A DNA stretch of 64,000 nt from Bacillus sp. EAC. GTDB taxonomy: Bacteria; Bacillota; Bacilli; Bacillales; Bacillaceae_G. This document shows, piece after piece, positions 17,837-27,982 of the stretch (position 1 is its first letter; each line of letters opens with the position of its first letter). Under the pieces are notes generated by a model. The model saw only the letters and a list, made by a program, of their open reading frames with translations. It was not told where the DNA came from and did not search any database. Location of the stretch: positions 372,001 through 436,000 of the forward strand of contig NZ_NCSY01000004.1 in the NCBI RefSeq assembly GCF_002156875.1, in the 5' to 3' direction. Position numbers and translations under genes: made by a program.

Positions 17837-18002
17837 TTAAAATCACTCCTATTCTAGTTGGTTCTTATCATATTATATACCTAGTAAATAGATAATTGAA
17901 GATTTAATTAAAAAGTTTTAATTAAAAAAGGAAAAACTCTGGATTAATTTATACCAATTTTATTATTCCCAAAATACTAATTTAAATAATCAGGTGATAA
18001 GA

Positions 18003-18728
18003 ATGCCAGTAACTGAAAGGTATTTTCAACAAGAAGATCAATATGCAGTAATTCACCTGCCAATTAGGCCAAATGGGTTTGGCGTTCTTTATATTGGTGG
18101 GAATACACATTACGTAGATAATGATCAAAGCTGTTTACTACAACATTTTGATAAAAGAAAACTTCTTTCCGAATTAACTTCAGAGGGCTATACCGTATTT
18201 ACCTCCAATTTATATGGTAAGAATTGGGGATCGGACGATGCGGTAGAATTAGCTGAAAGTTTATATCATTCAGTAATGAGAAAAGAAATACTTAATCCCT
18301 CAATTCACTTAATTGGTGAAGGAACTGGAGCATTAGTCGTTTGTAAATTATTATCCCATTTAAAAGACAAAGTCCGAAGTATTTGTTTAATAAATCCCTC
18401 CTTAAATTTAAAAAATGAATTAGATTTGGAAAGAGAAAATAAACTTTTTTATAAGAGAACTGTGCATGAAATTTTAAAAGCTTATAAAACGACCGATTTG
18501 TATTCGGCTGTTGGGCGAGAATGTTTCTTTTATGAAACGATTTCACCAATAAAAATTTATTCAACGACTAGAAATCATTTCAAATGGAAACGGGATATTC
18601 GGCTTTTAGAAGATGAAAGAAATAGAAATAACTTACCTATTTCAATCCTTATTTCATTAGAAGAAAAGAAATTTGATTGTGGAAGTAATTTAATAAAATT
18701 TTTGAAGAAATATCAAAGATTATTGTAA
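18003..18728 (+). CDS. yjaU: YjaU-like alpha/beta-hydrolase-like protein
   Basis: A 241-residue protein. The middle contains LIGEGTGALVVCKLL near residue 103, which looks like an alpha/beta-hydrolase nucleophile elbow, but the residue at the nucleophile position is Glu or Thr instead of the usual Ser, so catalysis is doubtful. The ATG at 18003 has AGGTGAT close upstream. Gene order (yjzC, yjzD, this gene, then an NAD-dependent-epimerase-like gene) agrees with B. subtilis yjaU-yjaV. I use the symbol on that basis; the biochemical role is unknown. Confidence 0.7.
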   Translation: MPVTERYFQQEDQYAVIHLPIRPNGFGVLYIGGNTHYVDNDQSCLLQHFDKRKLLSELTSEGYTVFTSNLYGKNWGSDDAVELAESLYHSVMRKEILNPSIHLIGEGTGALVVCKLLSHLKDKVRSICLINPSLNLKNELDLERENKLFYKRTVHEILKAYKTTDLYSAVGRECFFYETISPIKIYSTTRNHFKWKRDIRLLEDERNRNNLPISILISLEEKKFDCGSNLIKFLKKYQRLL

Positions 18729-18768
18729 AGATAAAGTTGCCTCAAATCTTAACTAAAGGAGGGCTACG

Positions 18769-19569
18769 ATGAAAAAATGTGCGGTAATAGGTTCGAGTGG
18801 ATTCATTGGATATGAACTGGTCTGTCAATTAATGGAGTATAATGATGTTACTGCAGTAATTACGGAAAAGGGAAATGAAAGTGATGTAATATGTGAAGAA
18901 AAAATATTTTCAATCGGGCGAAATTCCAAAGTAGTATTTGTTGAGGAAGAACAATTCATATCAGAAAATGAGCATTACGATATAATTTTCATTTGTCATT
19001 ATTTCGATGATATAAATTTAAACGAGGCAAGTACTCAATTAGAACAATTTGAAGCTGAGTATAATGTAATCAGTTCAAAAGCGAAGGAAGTAATTTTTTT
19101 ATTGCCGACTACAAAAAGCCTATCTGAATTAGAAAGACAAGCGAATGAAAGAAATTCTGAATGTCAAGTTACCTTTATTGAAATTCCATCATTATATGGT
19201 CCGTGGGAACCTTCGTCTGGTTTAATTCATGAAATAATTGTTTCAGAATTAGGGAAGAAAAGTGAATTGATTAAAAATGTTTATGGATCAAATGAAATTT
19301 TGTACGTTGAGGATGTTGGGAAAGCGATTAGACTGATTTCTGAGAAAGAATTAAAAGAACATAAATACGTTATTACAGCTAAACATAGTATGTTTTTACC
19401 AGAAAAAAGCAATTTTAAAGGAATGCAAGAAATGCTTGATGGGATAGTCGTTTCACAAATGAGAAAACATATTGATGCAACTCCATTTGTCATCTTAAAA
19501 ACTACTTCGTTGGATGATGGCATTCAAAAACAAAAACAACAAATTCAACAATGTTTTCATTTATATTAA
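18769..19569 (+). CDS. yjaV: YjaV-like NAD(P)-binding sugar epimerase-like protein
   Basis: A 266-residue protein with an N-terminal Rossmann motif, CAVIGSSGFIGYELVCQL (residues 4-21), typical of extended short-chain dehydrogenases/epimerases. A region around 130-150 (VTFIEIPSLYGPWEPSSG) is like the substrate-side PxxYGP motif of that family. The usual YxxxK catalytic pair is not evident, so it may bind nucleotide without being a standard epimerase. It follows yjaU by 40 bases, with AAAGGAGG upstream, and the two probably form an operon. In B. subtilis the next genes are med and comZ; they are absent here. Confidence 0.72.
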   Translation: MKKCAVIGSSGFIGYELVCQLMEYNDVTAVITEKGNESDVICEEKIFSIGRNSKVVFVEEEQFISENEHYDIIFICHYFDDINLNEASTQLEQFEAEYNVISSKAKEVIFLLPTTKSLSELERQANERNSECQVTFIEIPSLYGPWEPSSGLIHEIIVSELGKKSELIKNVYGSNEILYVEDVGKAIRLISEKELKEHKYVITAKHSMFLPEKSNFKGMQEMLDGIVVSQMRKHIDATPFVILKTTSLDDGIQKQKQQIQQCFHLY

Positions 19570-19581
19570 GAGTGAATTTTC

Positions 19582-19675
19582 CACTTTAGGGTGCTCGCAT
19601 TCCTTAAGGCGGGTGGCAAGTCTTTTTAGCTCAACATCGTAGGATTAACGGAGCTTACGTTCCAATCAACTTTTT
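19582..19675. repeat. Interspersed palindromic repeat, copy 4 (degenerate)
   Basis: A worn copy in the orientation of copy 1: CACTTTAGGGTGCTCGCATTCC, GCTCAACATCGTAGG, then GGAGCTTACGTTCCAATCAA. Several inner segments are lost. It lies where med-comZ would be expected. Confidence 0.65.
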
Positions 19676-19761
19676 AAAGGGATATTCGATTTAACAAAAC
19701 CATTTAAAAGGAGCCATATTTTATAAACTTGACAAAATCGAAAATGAGATAGGGTGTTACT

Positions 19762-19795
19762 AAAAGGGAATAGTTTCCATACTATTTCCTTTTTA
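19762..19795 (+). terminator. Terminator before the fab operon
   Basis: AAAGGGAATAGT and ACTATTTCCTTT pair around TTCCAT, then a T run. It ends transcription from yjaU-yjaV before the fabH promoter. Confidence 0.75.
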
Positions 19796-19841
19796 CATAG
19801 TGTATTTTAAAAGGGAATCAAAAATTAAAAAGATAAAAGAG

Positions 19842-19887
19842 TAGACAAAATACTTTTTATTTCATAAAATTAGTACCAGATAATAAT
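19842..19887 (+). promoter_or_regulatory. fabH promoter with overlapping FapR operator
   Basis: A sigma-A promoter is visible: TAGACA at 19842-19847, a 17-base spacer, and TAAAAT at 19865-19870. The 19-base sequence ATTAGTACCAGATAATAAT at 19869-19887 differs from the FapR consensus ATTAGTACCTGATACTAAT at two positions and overlaps the -10 and the start point. FapR bound here would repress fabH-fabF until malonyl-CoA releases it. Confidence 0.9.
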
Positions 19888-19924
19888 ATTAAGTATAAAA
19901 CTAAAAAGATAGGCGGGGATATTA

Positions 19925-20860
19925 ATGAATGCTGGAATATTAGGTATTGGCTCATACGTACCCGAAAAAAAATTAACAAATTATGATTTAGAACAAATGA
20001 TGGACACTTCTGATGAATGGATTGTTAGTCGTACAGGAATTAAAGAGAGAAGAATTGCTTCAGATGAACAAGATACATCACATTTAGCATATGAAGCAGC
20101 TGTTGCAGCATTAAAAGATGCTGATGTAAAAGCAGAAGACCTTGATTTAATTTTAGTCGCGACTGTGACACCAGATACGTCATTTCCTTCGGTAGCATGT
20201 ATGATTCAAGAAAGACTTGGAGCAAAAAATGCGGCTGCAATGGATATTAGTGCTGCTTGTGCAGGATTTATATATGGTGTTGTTACAGCTACTCAATTTG
20301 TAAATTCAGGAACTTACAATAGAATATTAGTAATTGGTGCTGAAAAATTAACGAAAATTGTTAATTGGGAAGATCGTAATACTGCAGTTTTATTTGGTGA
20401 TGGTGCAGGTGCTGCGATCATTGGACCTGTTAGTGAGGGTAGAGGAATTCTATCTTACGAACTAGGTGCAGACGGTACGGGTGGAAAACACTTATTTAAA
20501 AGTGGAGACCATCTTGTAATGAATGGTCGCGAAGTGTTTAAATTTGCAGTTCGTCAAATGGGTGACTCTTGTGAAAATGTTTTAAAATTGGCTGGTTTAA
20601 CAAAAGAAGAAGTTAGTTTCTTAATTCCACATCAAGCGAATACTCGCATAATGGATGCGGCAAGAGAAAGACTACAACTTCCGAAAGAAAAGATGAGTGT
20701 TATAATTGACCGTCATGGTAATACTTCTTCATCATCAATTCCGATTGCTTTAGTTGAAGAATATAAAAAAGGTAATATTAAAGAAGATGATGTCCTAGTC
20801 TTAGTTGGATTTGGCGGAGGCTTAACTTGGGGCGCAATAGCACTTCGATTTGGAAGATAA
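19925..20860 (+). CDS. fabH: 3-oxoacyl-ACP synthase III (FabH)
   Basis: A 311-residue ketoacyl-ACP synthase III that condenses acyl-CoA primers with malonyl-ACP to start fatty-acid synthesis. The catalytic triad is visible: Cys in SAACAGF near residue 113, His in PHQANTR near 238 and Asn in HGNTSSSS near 268. Length is typical. AGGCGGGG precedes the ATG. It is the first gene of fabH-fabF, with a 25-base gap, and corresponds to fabHA of B. subtilis. A FapR operator covers its promoter. Confidence 0.97.
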   Translation: MNAGILGIGSYVPEKKLTNYDLEQMMDTSDEWIVSRTGIKERRIASDEQDTSHLAYEAAVAALKDADVKAEDLDLILVATVTPDTSFPSVACMIQERLGAKNAAAMDISAACAGFIYGVVTATQFVNSGTYNRILVIGAEKLTKIVNWEDRNTAVLFGDGAGAAIIGPVSEGRGILSYELGADGTGGKHLFKSGDHLVMNGREVFKFAVRQMGDSCENVLKLAGLTKEEVSFLIPHQANTRIMDAARERLQLPKEKMSVIIDRHGNTSSSSIPIALVEEYKKGNIKEDDVLVLVGFGGGLTWGAIALRFGR

Positions 20861-20885
20861 ACTAGTTGAAGGGAGAAAGAATCAA

Positions 20886-22130
20886 ATGAATAAAAGAGTA
20901 GTAATTACAGGTTTAGGTGCAGTGACACCTATTGGTAATGATGTAAATACAATGTGGGAAAGTTTAATGAATGGAAAGAGTGGTATTGGAGTTCTAACTC
21001 GTAAAAATCCTGATGATTTCCCTGTTAAAATAGCTGGTGAAGTAAAAGACTTTGATCCAGAACAATATATTGATAAAAAAGAAGTAAAACGTATGGATCG
21101 TTTTACACATTATGCAATCGCAGCTTCAAAAATGGCTTTAGAAGATGCTGGCTTTACAATTAATGAAGAAAATGCTCCAAAAGTTGGGGTTTGGATTGGT
21201 TCAGGTATTGGAGGAATGGAAACGTATGAAGAACAATTTAATACATTCCAATCTAAAGGTGCAAGACGAGTAAGTCCTTTCTTTATTCCAATGTTGATTC
21301 CGGATATGGCATCAGGTCAAGTATCTATTCTTACTGGAGCTAAAGGTCCAAACGGTTGTACAGTTACTGCTTGTGCATCTGGTGCAAGTTCAATTGGAGA
21401 TGCTTTTAAAATTATTCAACGCGGAGATGCGGTTGGAATGATCACTGGTGGCGCAGAAGCTCCAATTACTGATATGGGTCTTGCAGGTTTCTGTGCAGCA
21501 AGAGCGTTATCATTAAATCCAGATCCAGAAACAGCATGTCGACCATTTGATAATGCACGTGACGGATTTATTATTGGTGAAGGTGCAGGTATTGTCTTCC
21601 TTGAAGAATTAGAGCATGCGTTGGCTCGTGGTGCAAAAATTTATGCTGAGATCGTTGGATACGGAACTACTGGAGATGCTCATCATATTACAGCCCCAGC
21701 TCCTGGTGGAGAAGGCGGAGCTCGTGCGATGAGAATGGCACTTGATGATGCAGGACTATCAACTGAAGATATTCACTATATTAACGCTCATGGAACAAGT
21801 ACTGAACTTAATGATAAATTTGAAACAATGGCAATTAAAGAAGTATTTGGTGAGCATGCATACAATGTACCAATTAGTTCAACAAAATCTATGACTGGAC
21901 ATATGCTTGGAGCTGCTGGTGGGATTGAAGCAATTATTACAGCTTTAACGATCCATAATAAAGTGATTGCTCCGACGATTAACCATCAAGAGAAAGATAG
22001 CGAATGTGATTTAGATTATGTACCAAATGTAGCTAGACCTTTTAATGTAAAAGCAGCTATTTCAAATTCATTAGGATTTGGTGGACATAACGTTACTCTA
22101 GCATTTAAAGAATTCAACAAAGAAGCTTAG
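20886..22130 (+). CDS. fabF: 3-oxoacyl-ACP synthase II (FabF)
   Basis: A 414-residue elongating ketoacyl-ACP synthase. The Cys-His-His triad is seen in [11 protein letters not shown] near residue 163, [11 protein letters not shown] near 303 and [13 protein letters not shown] near 340. The ATG at 20886 is used because GAAGGGAGAAAG lies just upstream and the protein then starts with the usual [19 protein letters not shown]. It is co-transcribed with fabH under FapR control and ends at a strong terminator. Confidence 0.97.
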   Translation: MNKRVVITGLGAVTPIGNDVNTMWESLMNGKSGIGVLTRKNPDDFPVKIAGEVKDFDPEQYIDKKEVKRMDRFTHYAIAASKMALEDAGFTINEENAPKVGVWIGSGIGGMETYEEQFNTFQSKGARRVSPFFIPMLIPDMASGQVSILTGAKGPNGCTVTACASGASSIGDAFKIIQRGDAVGMITGGAEAPITDMGLAGFCAARALSLNPDPETACRPFDNARDGFIIGEGAGIVFLEELEHALARGAKIYAEIVGYGTTGDAHHITAPAPGGEGGARAMRMALDDAGLSTEDIHYINAHGTSTELNDKFETMAIKEVFGEHAYNVPISSTKSMTGHMLGAAGGIEAIITALTIHNKVIAPTINHQEKDSECDLDYVPNVARPFNVKAAISNSLGFGGHNVTLAFKEFNKEA

Positions 22131-22153
22131 GATTATTCCTAAGCTTTTTTTAT
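22122..22153 (+). terminator. Terminator of fabH-fabF
   Basis: AAGCTTAGG and CCTAAGCTT pair around ATTATT, followed by a T run. The stem overlaps the fabF stop codon. Confidence 0.9.
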
Positions 22154-22155
22154 TT

Positions 22156-22185
22156 AGTCTCTTTACTAAAGATTGTTGTTAAAAG
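22156..22185. repeat. Solo end motif of the palindromic repeat
   Basis: AGTCTCTTTACTAAAGATTG followed by TTGTTAAAAG is the repeat's end motif with no core beside it, directly after a terminator. The next 150 bases up to yjaZ hold nothing else I recognise. Confidence 0.55.
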
Positions 22186-22341
22186 TATTTTGAATGCATA
22201 TTAGAAATTGATGGGAGAGGAAATCAACTGATCTACATATGAAAATACAAAAGTTTACGAAAACAGATTTATTCATAATCAAGTAACTATCTCTAGGTCA
22301 ATATCATACCTTATAGTAAATGAGGTGATGGAATTGGGGTA

Positions 22342-23121
22342 ATGCCTACTTATAAATGGATAGATATAATTGAAGATAAGAAATCAATTATGAAAAAGCT
22401 GCTTCCGTATTTTCCTAATTATGATGAACAAAGTCTATACACTTATCTCCTTTCACATGGCTTATCAAAGCTCTCAAAAGATAGTAAAAATGATTTTAAA
22501 CTACTTATTAAGAATAATGTATGGAAAAGTCTACAGACTGAGTTTAATAAGATCAAGAAGGAATTTAATGGTCCGGATGTACCTATATTTATTTTTCCAT
22601 GTCAACAAGCTCGAGGAATGTTTCTTAATTCAACTTATCAGCGTGGTGGATTAGCATATAAAAACTGTATTTGTTTATTTTTGTCTCCATTAGAAGGAAT
22701 TTTACAACATAAAGCCGTATTATTACATGAGTATCATCATATTGTAAGATTGACTAAGTTTTATAAAAATAAAAAAGTAACATTATTAGATGCAATGATT
22801 TTAGAGGGGCTAGCAGAGCATGCTGTTTTAGAAAGATATGGCGAAGAAGTTCAGGCTCCATGGACTAAACTGTATTCAACTAGACAATGTGAATACTATT
22901 ATAATAAATATTTAAAAGATCATCTTGAATTACCAAGTAATGATGAAGATTTCTCCAAATACTTGTATGGTGGAAATGGAATTCCAAAATTATTGGGTTA
23001 CGGTGTCGGTTATGATATTGTTAAAAATTGTTTGGAACAAACAGAATGGTCAAATGATAGGCTAATGCGAACTTCGAGCAAAAAGATAAAAGATAATGCA
23101 ATAAATTATATTTCACTTTGA
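22342..23121 (+). CDS. yjaZ: YjaZ-like predicted Zn-dependent protease (DUF2268)
   Basis: A 259-residue soluble protein containing LLHEYHHIVR at about residues 128-137, a HExxH zinc-protease signature in which the second His is part of HEYHH. LEGLAEHAVLERYG near 154 could supply the third zinc ligand, Glu or His. Length and location after fabF match YjaZ of B. subtilis, a DUF2268 protein of unknown substrate. GAGGTGATGG lies about twelve bases upstream of the ATG at 22342; nearby GTG and TTG codons are possible alternatives. Confidence 0.85.
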   Translation: MPTYKWIDIIEDKKSIMKKLLPYFPNYDEQSLYTYLLSHGLSKLSKDSKNDFKLLIKNNVWKSLQTEFNKIKKEFNGPDVPIFIFPCQQARGMFLNSTYQRGGLAYKNCICLFLSPLEGILQHKAVLLHEYHHIVRLTKFYKNKKVTLLDAMILEGLAEHAVLERYGEEVQAPWTKLYSTRQCEYYYNKYLKDHLELPSNDEDFSKYLYGGNGIPKLLGYGVGYDIVKNCLEQTEWSNDRLMRTSSKKIKDNAINYISL

Positions 23122-23159
23122 CTGCAAGCGGTTTCATTGGGAAGTTGCTTGTATGAGTA

Positions 23160-23320
23160 GGTTCTTTTCAAAAAGACTGTTGTTAGCAGGTTTTGTTATA
23201 GATTTTGATTGGAGCGGAAGGTGCGAGACGCCTACGGGAGCAGCGGGATAGGTGAAACCCAGCAGGCGCAAAGCCAGCATCCTGAAGCGGAAATCAACCA
23301 ATAACTGCTGAATAGCAATA
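23160..23320. repeat. Interspersed palindromic repeat, copy 5 (reverse orientation)
   Basis: Starts with the end motif GGTTCTTTTCAAAAAGACTG, then GATTGGAGCGGAAGGTGCGA, GAGACGCCTACGGGAGCAGC, a shortened middle (CAGCAGGCGCAAAGCCAGC), and GAAGCGGAAATCAACC. The 190 bases that follow (23341-23533) hold no gene I can see. Confidence 0.8.
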
Positions 23321-23533
23321 TATTTTTTGAAAACAATCAATTTATAAATTTATGGAAGACTATTTAATATTTATCTCGTATACTCATTTGAAGTGGCGTA
23401 AAAGTCATACGAATTTGGCAAAAGACATTCAGTTTGAAGAACACTTTTTGTAATTCAGTGGATAAATGGAATAATTTAGTGAATCACTGACCATACTGAA
23501 AGTTACATACAGTTGTGAAGTGAGGGGTAGTAA

Positions 23534-24286
23534 ATGTTGTATTTACATGATGTATGGGTCAATTGGTTTGAAGGTGAAGAAAATGGTTACAATGTCTGTC
23601 ATTTTTTTGAATGGAGAAAAGATGATAGTGTTGAATTATTAGACCAAGTTCCAATCATTAAAGTTACTCCAGAGTTATTTCAGTACATTGAAAATGAATT
23701 ATTAGAACTTCCATCCGGTCTATTAACTGAAGTTTTTCAAAAGTCTTATGTTCGAAAAAATCATGAACGAATTCAACTAGATTATTGCTTTGTCGTAACT
23801 GACGGCAATGGAATCATTGCAGTAGATACAATTGGATATAATATTCCAATTCGAAAAAGCCGCTTAATACCAAGACAGGAACAAATGGTGTATGACATGA
23901 CAGCGGAAGTTGAAGCGAATAACTACAATATTCAATGCTTTGTAAGTGATGATCAGAAGGAACATCATATCCTTTCTCCGTCTCCAATAATTATGAGCGG
24001 ATTAACGAGAAAAGAGAGACAATTAAAGCAATTATTGTTTATGGCGTTAGATCAACTTCATTCGTCAAAAAATCCATCAGAAATTCGATATTGGTATACA
24101 GAATGGAATCCAACATCGTATCAACATATACAAGATTCTACATTTGAGGATATTTGGTCACAATTATATGAAGAAATTAAGTCTGGGTGGTCAGAACGAC
24201 ACGAGCAACTTTGTGGGCGAATCGTAAAAGGGCAACCATTCTTTGAGAAGCTATGGGAAATGGAACATGAACAAAAAGTAAACTAA
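23534..24286 (+). CDS. yjbA: YjbA family protein (UPF0736/DUF3603)
   Basis: A 250-residue soluble protein starting [20 protein letters not shown], which matches the YjbA/UPF0736 family in length and in its tryptophan-rich opening. Other family features are [16 protein letters not shown] near 115 and [22 protein letters not shown] near 150. Function unknown. GTGAGGGG precedes the ATG. In B. subtilis it lies between the app operon and trpS; here app is missing and two other genes separate it from trpS. Confidence 0.9.
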   Translation: MLYLHDVWVNWFEGEENGYNVCHFFEWRKDDSVELLDQVPIIKVTPELFQYIENELLELPSGLLTEVFQKSYVRKNHERIQLDYCFVVTDGNGIIAVDTIGYNIPIRKSRLIPRQEQMVYDMTAEVEANNYNIQCFVSDDQKEHHILSPSPIIMSGLTRKERQLKQLLFMALDQLHSSKNPSEIRYWYTEWNPTSYQHIQDSTFEDIWSQLYEEIKSGWSERHEQLCGRIVKGQPFFEKLWEMEHEQKVN

Positions 24287-24355
24287 TGAAAATGCTTTTA
24301 TTATAGCTGTTCACTTTGGAAAAAGCGCAGCAAGAAAATATTTAAAAGCAAATTG

Positions 24356-24398
24356 AAAGGCAGGGTAATTCGTATATGAATTATCTCTGCTTTTTTTA
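24356..24398 (+). terminator. Terminator of yjbA
   Basis: GGCAGGGTAATTC and GAATTATCTCTGC pair (with G-T pairs) around GTATAT, then a T run. Confidence 0.75.
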
Positions 24399-24508
24399 TT
24401 GATAAGAAAGGGTTTGTAAGATTGCGTATACCAGATTAACATCGTAAAAAGAAGAAATAGGCAATGCTTCTTCATTTATGGTTTGAATCGACTTATTAAA
24501 TCTAAAAA

Positions 24509-24538
24509 CAAAAAAACGACAGATAACTGTCGTTTCAA
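24509..24538 (-). terminator. Terminator of the YozG/YoaS-like pair
   Basis: AAACGACAG and CTGTCGTTT pair around ATAA, with a T run on the minus strand. Confidence 0.85.
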
Positions 24539-24570
24539 TTACATAAACACTTGGTAGTAAATGTGTATTA

Positions 24571-24795
24571 TTATGTTGCTTGAGTGTCTTCGTCAATTTT
24601 GTATTCCAAAATATCTCCAGGCTGACATTCTAAAGCCTTACAAACAGAGTCTAAAGTTGATACTCGTATCGCTTTTGCCTTTCCATTTTTCAATATAGAA
24701 AGATTCGCCATTGTAATTCCAATCTTCTCGGAAAGTTCTGTCACGCTCATTTTCTTTTTAGCCAACATCACATCAATATTGATTATAATCGCCAT
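24571..24795 (-). CDS. XRE-family regulator, YozG-like
   Basis: A 74-residue single-domain helix-turn-helix protein. The HTH core is SVTELSEKIGITMANLSILKNG (residues 17-38), followed by KAIRVSTLDSVCKALECQPGDILEY, the standard tail of the small YozG-like Cro/CI regulators. It follows the DUF2975 gene by ten bases on the same strand, and the same pairing (yoaS-yozG) occurs in B. subtilis and many Firmicutes. It probably controls its own membrane partner. The pair is absent from this position in the B. subtilis gene order, so it looks inserted. Confidence 0.85.
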   Translation of the reverse strand: MAIIINIDVMLAKKKMSVTELSEKIGITMANLSILKNGKAKAIRVSTLDSVCKALECQPGDILEYKIDEDTQAT

Positions 24796-24805
24796 TGTTT
24801 ACACC

Positions 24806-25294
24806 TCACACAGTTAAATCATTCTCTGATTTGATATCAATGGCATTTTTTAATAACTTTTGAAGAACAGCCGCAAAGACCGCGATCACAATGCAACCAA
24901 AAATAATGACCATTCCGATTAAAATTATTCCTGGCGCATCGTCTACCTCTGCCATGAGATATAAGAGAGGCATAAATACCACAAAAAAGCCACTGATCGT
25001 AATGGCACAGAATTTGATATTCTTCAAGACATTTACAGATAGTTCCGAAAATGCTTGGCTCTTGTCAATATAACCTAAAAGTCTTAAAGTTTGGTACAAT
25101 GCAACGAAATATACCATAGCTGTCACATACAACCCTATTAAAAAGGGATATTGCAAATAATCAAACTTTGGGTTTAATTCTGCAAAATATTCAGTGATCT
25201 CAGGAAACACATATATACACAAAGCAAGAACAGGAAGTCCGATAAGGACGACAACGAACTTTAAAAATAATGTTTCGCGTTTCAATAAAAGCAC
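24806..25294 (-). CDS. DUF2975 membrane protein, YoaS-like
   Basis: A 162-residue protein with four predicted membrane helices (about 10-30, 48-68, 92-113 and 121-146), of the DUF2975 family. The opening with a single basic segment, the FDYLQYPFLIGLYVTAMVYF region and the C-terminal KLLKNAIDIKSENDLTV are typical. The GAGAGGTGC site precedes the ATG. Function is unknown; these proteins almost always come with a small XRE regulator, as here, suggesting a regulator-membrane sensor pair. Confidence 0.82.
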   Translation of the reverse strand: MLLLKRETLFLKFVVVLIGLPVLALCIYVFPEITEYFAELNPKFDYLQYPFLIGLYVTAMVYFVALYQTLRLLGYIDKSQAFSELSVNVLKNIKFCAITISGFFVVFMPLLYLMAEVDDAPGIILIGMVIIFGCIVIAVFAAVLQKLLKNAIDIKSENDLTV

Positions 25295-25394
25295 CTCTCT
25301 TATTTAATATTAATTTGATTTTAAAATAAAATTTATCGTTTTACAATAAAAAAGTATCAATTTTTAATATATTATTATTGTTGTGTAACAGGGG

Positions 25395-25548
25395 CTAGAT
25401 TTCACTAAAAGGATGCTCGCATTCTATAGGACGGACCTTTAGCCTCCTCGGCGCATACGCGACGGGTCTCACCTGTCTCGTAATTTCCACGGGAGTCTTG
25501 CAACTGCAGTTCCAATAATATTCCTTTTAGAAAAGAGCCATAAAAAAA
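25395..25548. repeat. Interspersed palindromic repeat, copy 6
   Basis: Orientation as copy 1: TTCACTAAAAGGATGCTCGC, AGCCTCCTCGGCGCATACGC, GACGGGTCTCACCTGTC, ACGGGAGTCTTGCA, then CCTTTTAGAAAAGAGCC as end motif. Confidence 0.8.
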
Positions 25549-25576
25549 AGCATTTCTTATAATTAAGAAATGCACA
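25541..25576 (-). terminator. Terminator, probably the end of the trpS transcript
   Basis: GCATTTCTTA and TAAGAAATGC form a perfect ten-base stem around TAAT, with eight T on the minus strand. It is the first clear terminator downstream of trpS, 385 bases after its stop codon. Confidence 0.8.
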
Positions 25577-25587
25577 TTAAATAAATT

Positions 25588-25957
25588 AGTTCCAGCACCT
25601 AGCTCCTCGAGGTCATAAGCCAAAGTGCAGCAAAGGTTAAAAAGCAACCTTCACCGCACTTCGACTTATGCTAGTCTAGTTCCACAAGCTAGCTCTTCGG
25701 TAAAATTCCATTCATCATCGAAGTGGAAAAACCTCCACTCCTACTGTTGAATGGAGATTTTCCCCTCAGAGCTGAGCGAGCTTTCTCCACATTTCCATTT
25801 GTCGGGGCTGACCAAGGTGCTTCCACTTTTCGGATTGTCCAGTTCCAGCACCTAGCCCCTCGAGGTCATAAGCCAAAGTGCAGCAAAGGTTAAAAAGCAA
25901 CCTTCACCGCACTTCGACTTATGCTTGTCGGGGCTGACCGAGGTGCTTCCACTTTTC
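25588..25957. repeat. Cluster of three second-family repeats between trpS and its terminator
   Basis: Copy A (25588-25674) and copy C (25849-25957) share AGTTCCAGCACCTAG, CTCGAGGTCATAAGCC and CTTCACCGCACTTCGACTTA almost perfectly. Copy B (25678-25832) keeps the two ends (AGTTCCACAAGCTAG, GTCGGGGCTGACC, GGTGCTTCCACTTTTCG) but has a different interior with TCCATTCATC / GAATGGA pairing. The set lies within the predicted 3' untranslated part of trpS. Confidence 0.85.
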
Positions 25958-25960
25958 GTT

Positions 25961-27252
<1,292 letters not shown>

Positions 27253-27258
27253 CTATAG

Positions 27259-27287
27259 ATAATATCTTAATTATATTCAACTTTCAA
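27259..27287 (-). promoter_or_regulatory. Sigma-A promoter of the trpS leader
   Basis: On the minus strand, TTGAAA (27287-27282), a 17-base spacer and TATTAT (27264-27259). Transcription would begin near 27252, just before stem I of the T-box. Confidence 0.75.
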
Positions 27288-27303
27288 GATGTTGATACAT
27301 GAA

Positions 27304-27678
27304 TCATGAAATAAGAATAAAACTAAACACAAAAGATAAAATTACTAATGTGATGGAAGACAATAATAACGGTTTTGTAATTGAGAAAGAATAACGTCTA
27401 TAGATCATATCCTTTTTAACAGTTAGTGATTCATCTCCAGTCATTTGTGCCATTTTTTCATCTTTTGAACCGAAAATTTTTCGAAGTCCGTATCTTGTAA
27501 TATTAAAGAAGCCACTTTGAACAATTAATAAAAAGCCAGCTATCACAAATAATATTAGTCCAATATAGAAAATGGAATTTGTAAAATGAAGGAAAAAATC
27601 TGTTGTTCCTTGAAAAAATGAATAGATTAAAGCGAGTAAAACCGTTGGTACCAAGGTGAATATGTAGTATTTAGACAT
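27304..27678 (-). CDS. DUF3899 family membrane protein
   Basis: A 124-residue protein with three membrane helices (about 4-22, 34-56 and 101-122). The segment TNSIFYIGLILFVIAGFLL followed by VQSGFFNITRYGLRKIFG matches what I know of DUF3899 proteins, which often lie next to trpS in Bacillus. The ATG at 27678 follows AAGGAGGAG; the frame is open upstream without a ribosome site. The role is unknown. Confidence 0.75.
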   Translation of the reverse strand: MSKYYIFTLVPTVLLALIYSFFQGTTDFFLHFTNSIFYIGLILFVIAGFLLIVQSGFFNITRYGLRKIFGSKDEKMAQMTGDESLTVKKDMIYRRYSFSITKPLLLSSITLVILSFVFSFILIS

Positions 27679-27851
27679 TGTTGTTATTGCTCCTCCTTGA
27701 AAAAAATATATATTGAACACCATATAACATTATATTATAATAATAATGTAAGCTGTTACAAGTTAACTTTACCATTTAATTTTAATTGTTAACATTTTTA
27801 AGAGAATTCATTTAATTTTAACAAATTATTAAATTTTGTTTGTCAAAATTG

Positions 27852-27879
27852 TTGTAAAACTCTCACAAAAATGTATAAT
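27852..27879 (+). promoter_or_regulatory. Sigma-A promoter of the opp operon
   Basis: TTGTAA at 27852-27857, 16 bases, and TATAAT at 27874-27879. It is the only good promoter on this strand before oppB that I could find. Confidence 0.65.
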
Positions 27880-27982
27880 AAAATTTGTAGAAAAGAATCG
27901 ATACTTATCGAAAATTCTACAACAAAAAGTCAGAATTGTATATTAATTCCGTACAATATGAACCAACGTGGAACAATCACCT

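Noticed and set aside
25588-25957. CRISPR-like array because of the repeated units
   Set aside because: The units are long, GC-rich and palindromic, differ in length and number (three), lack regular spacers, and have no cas genes nearby.
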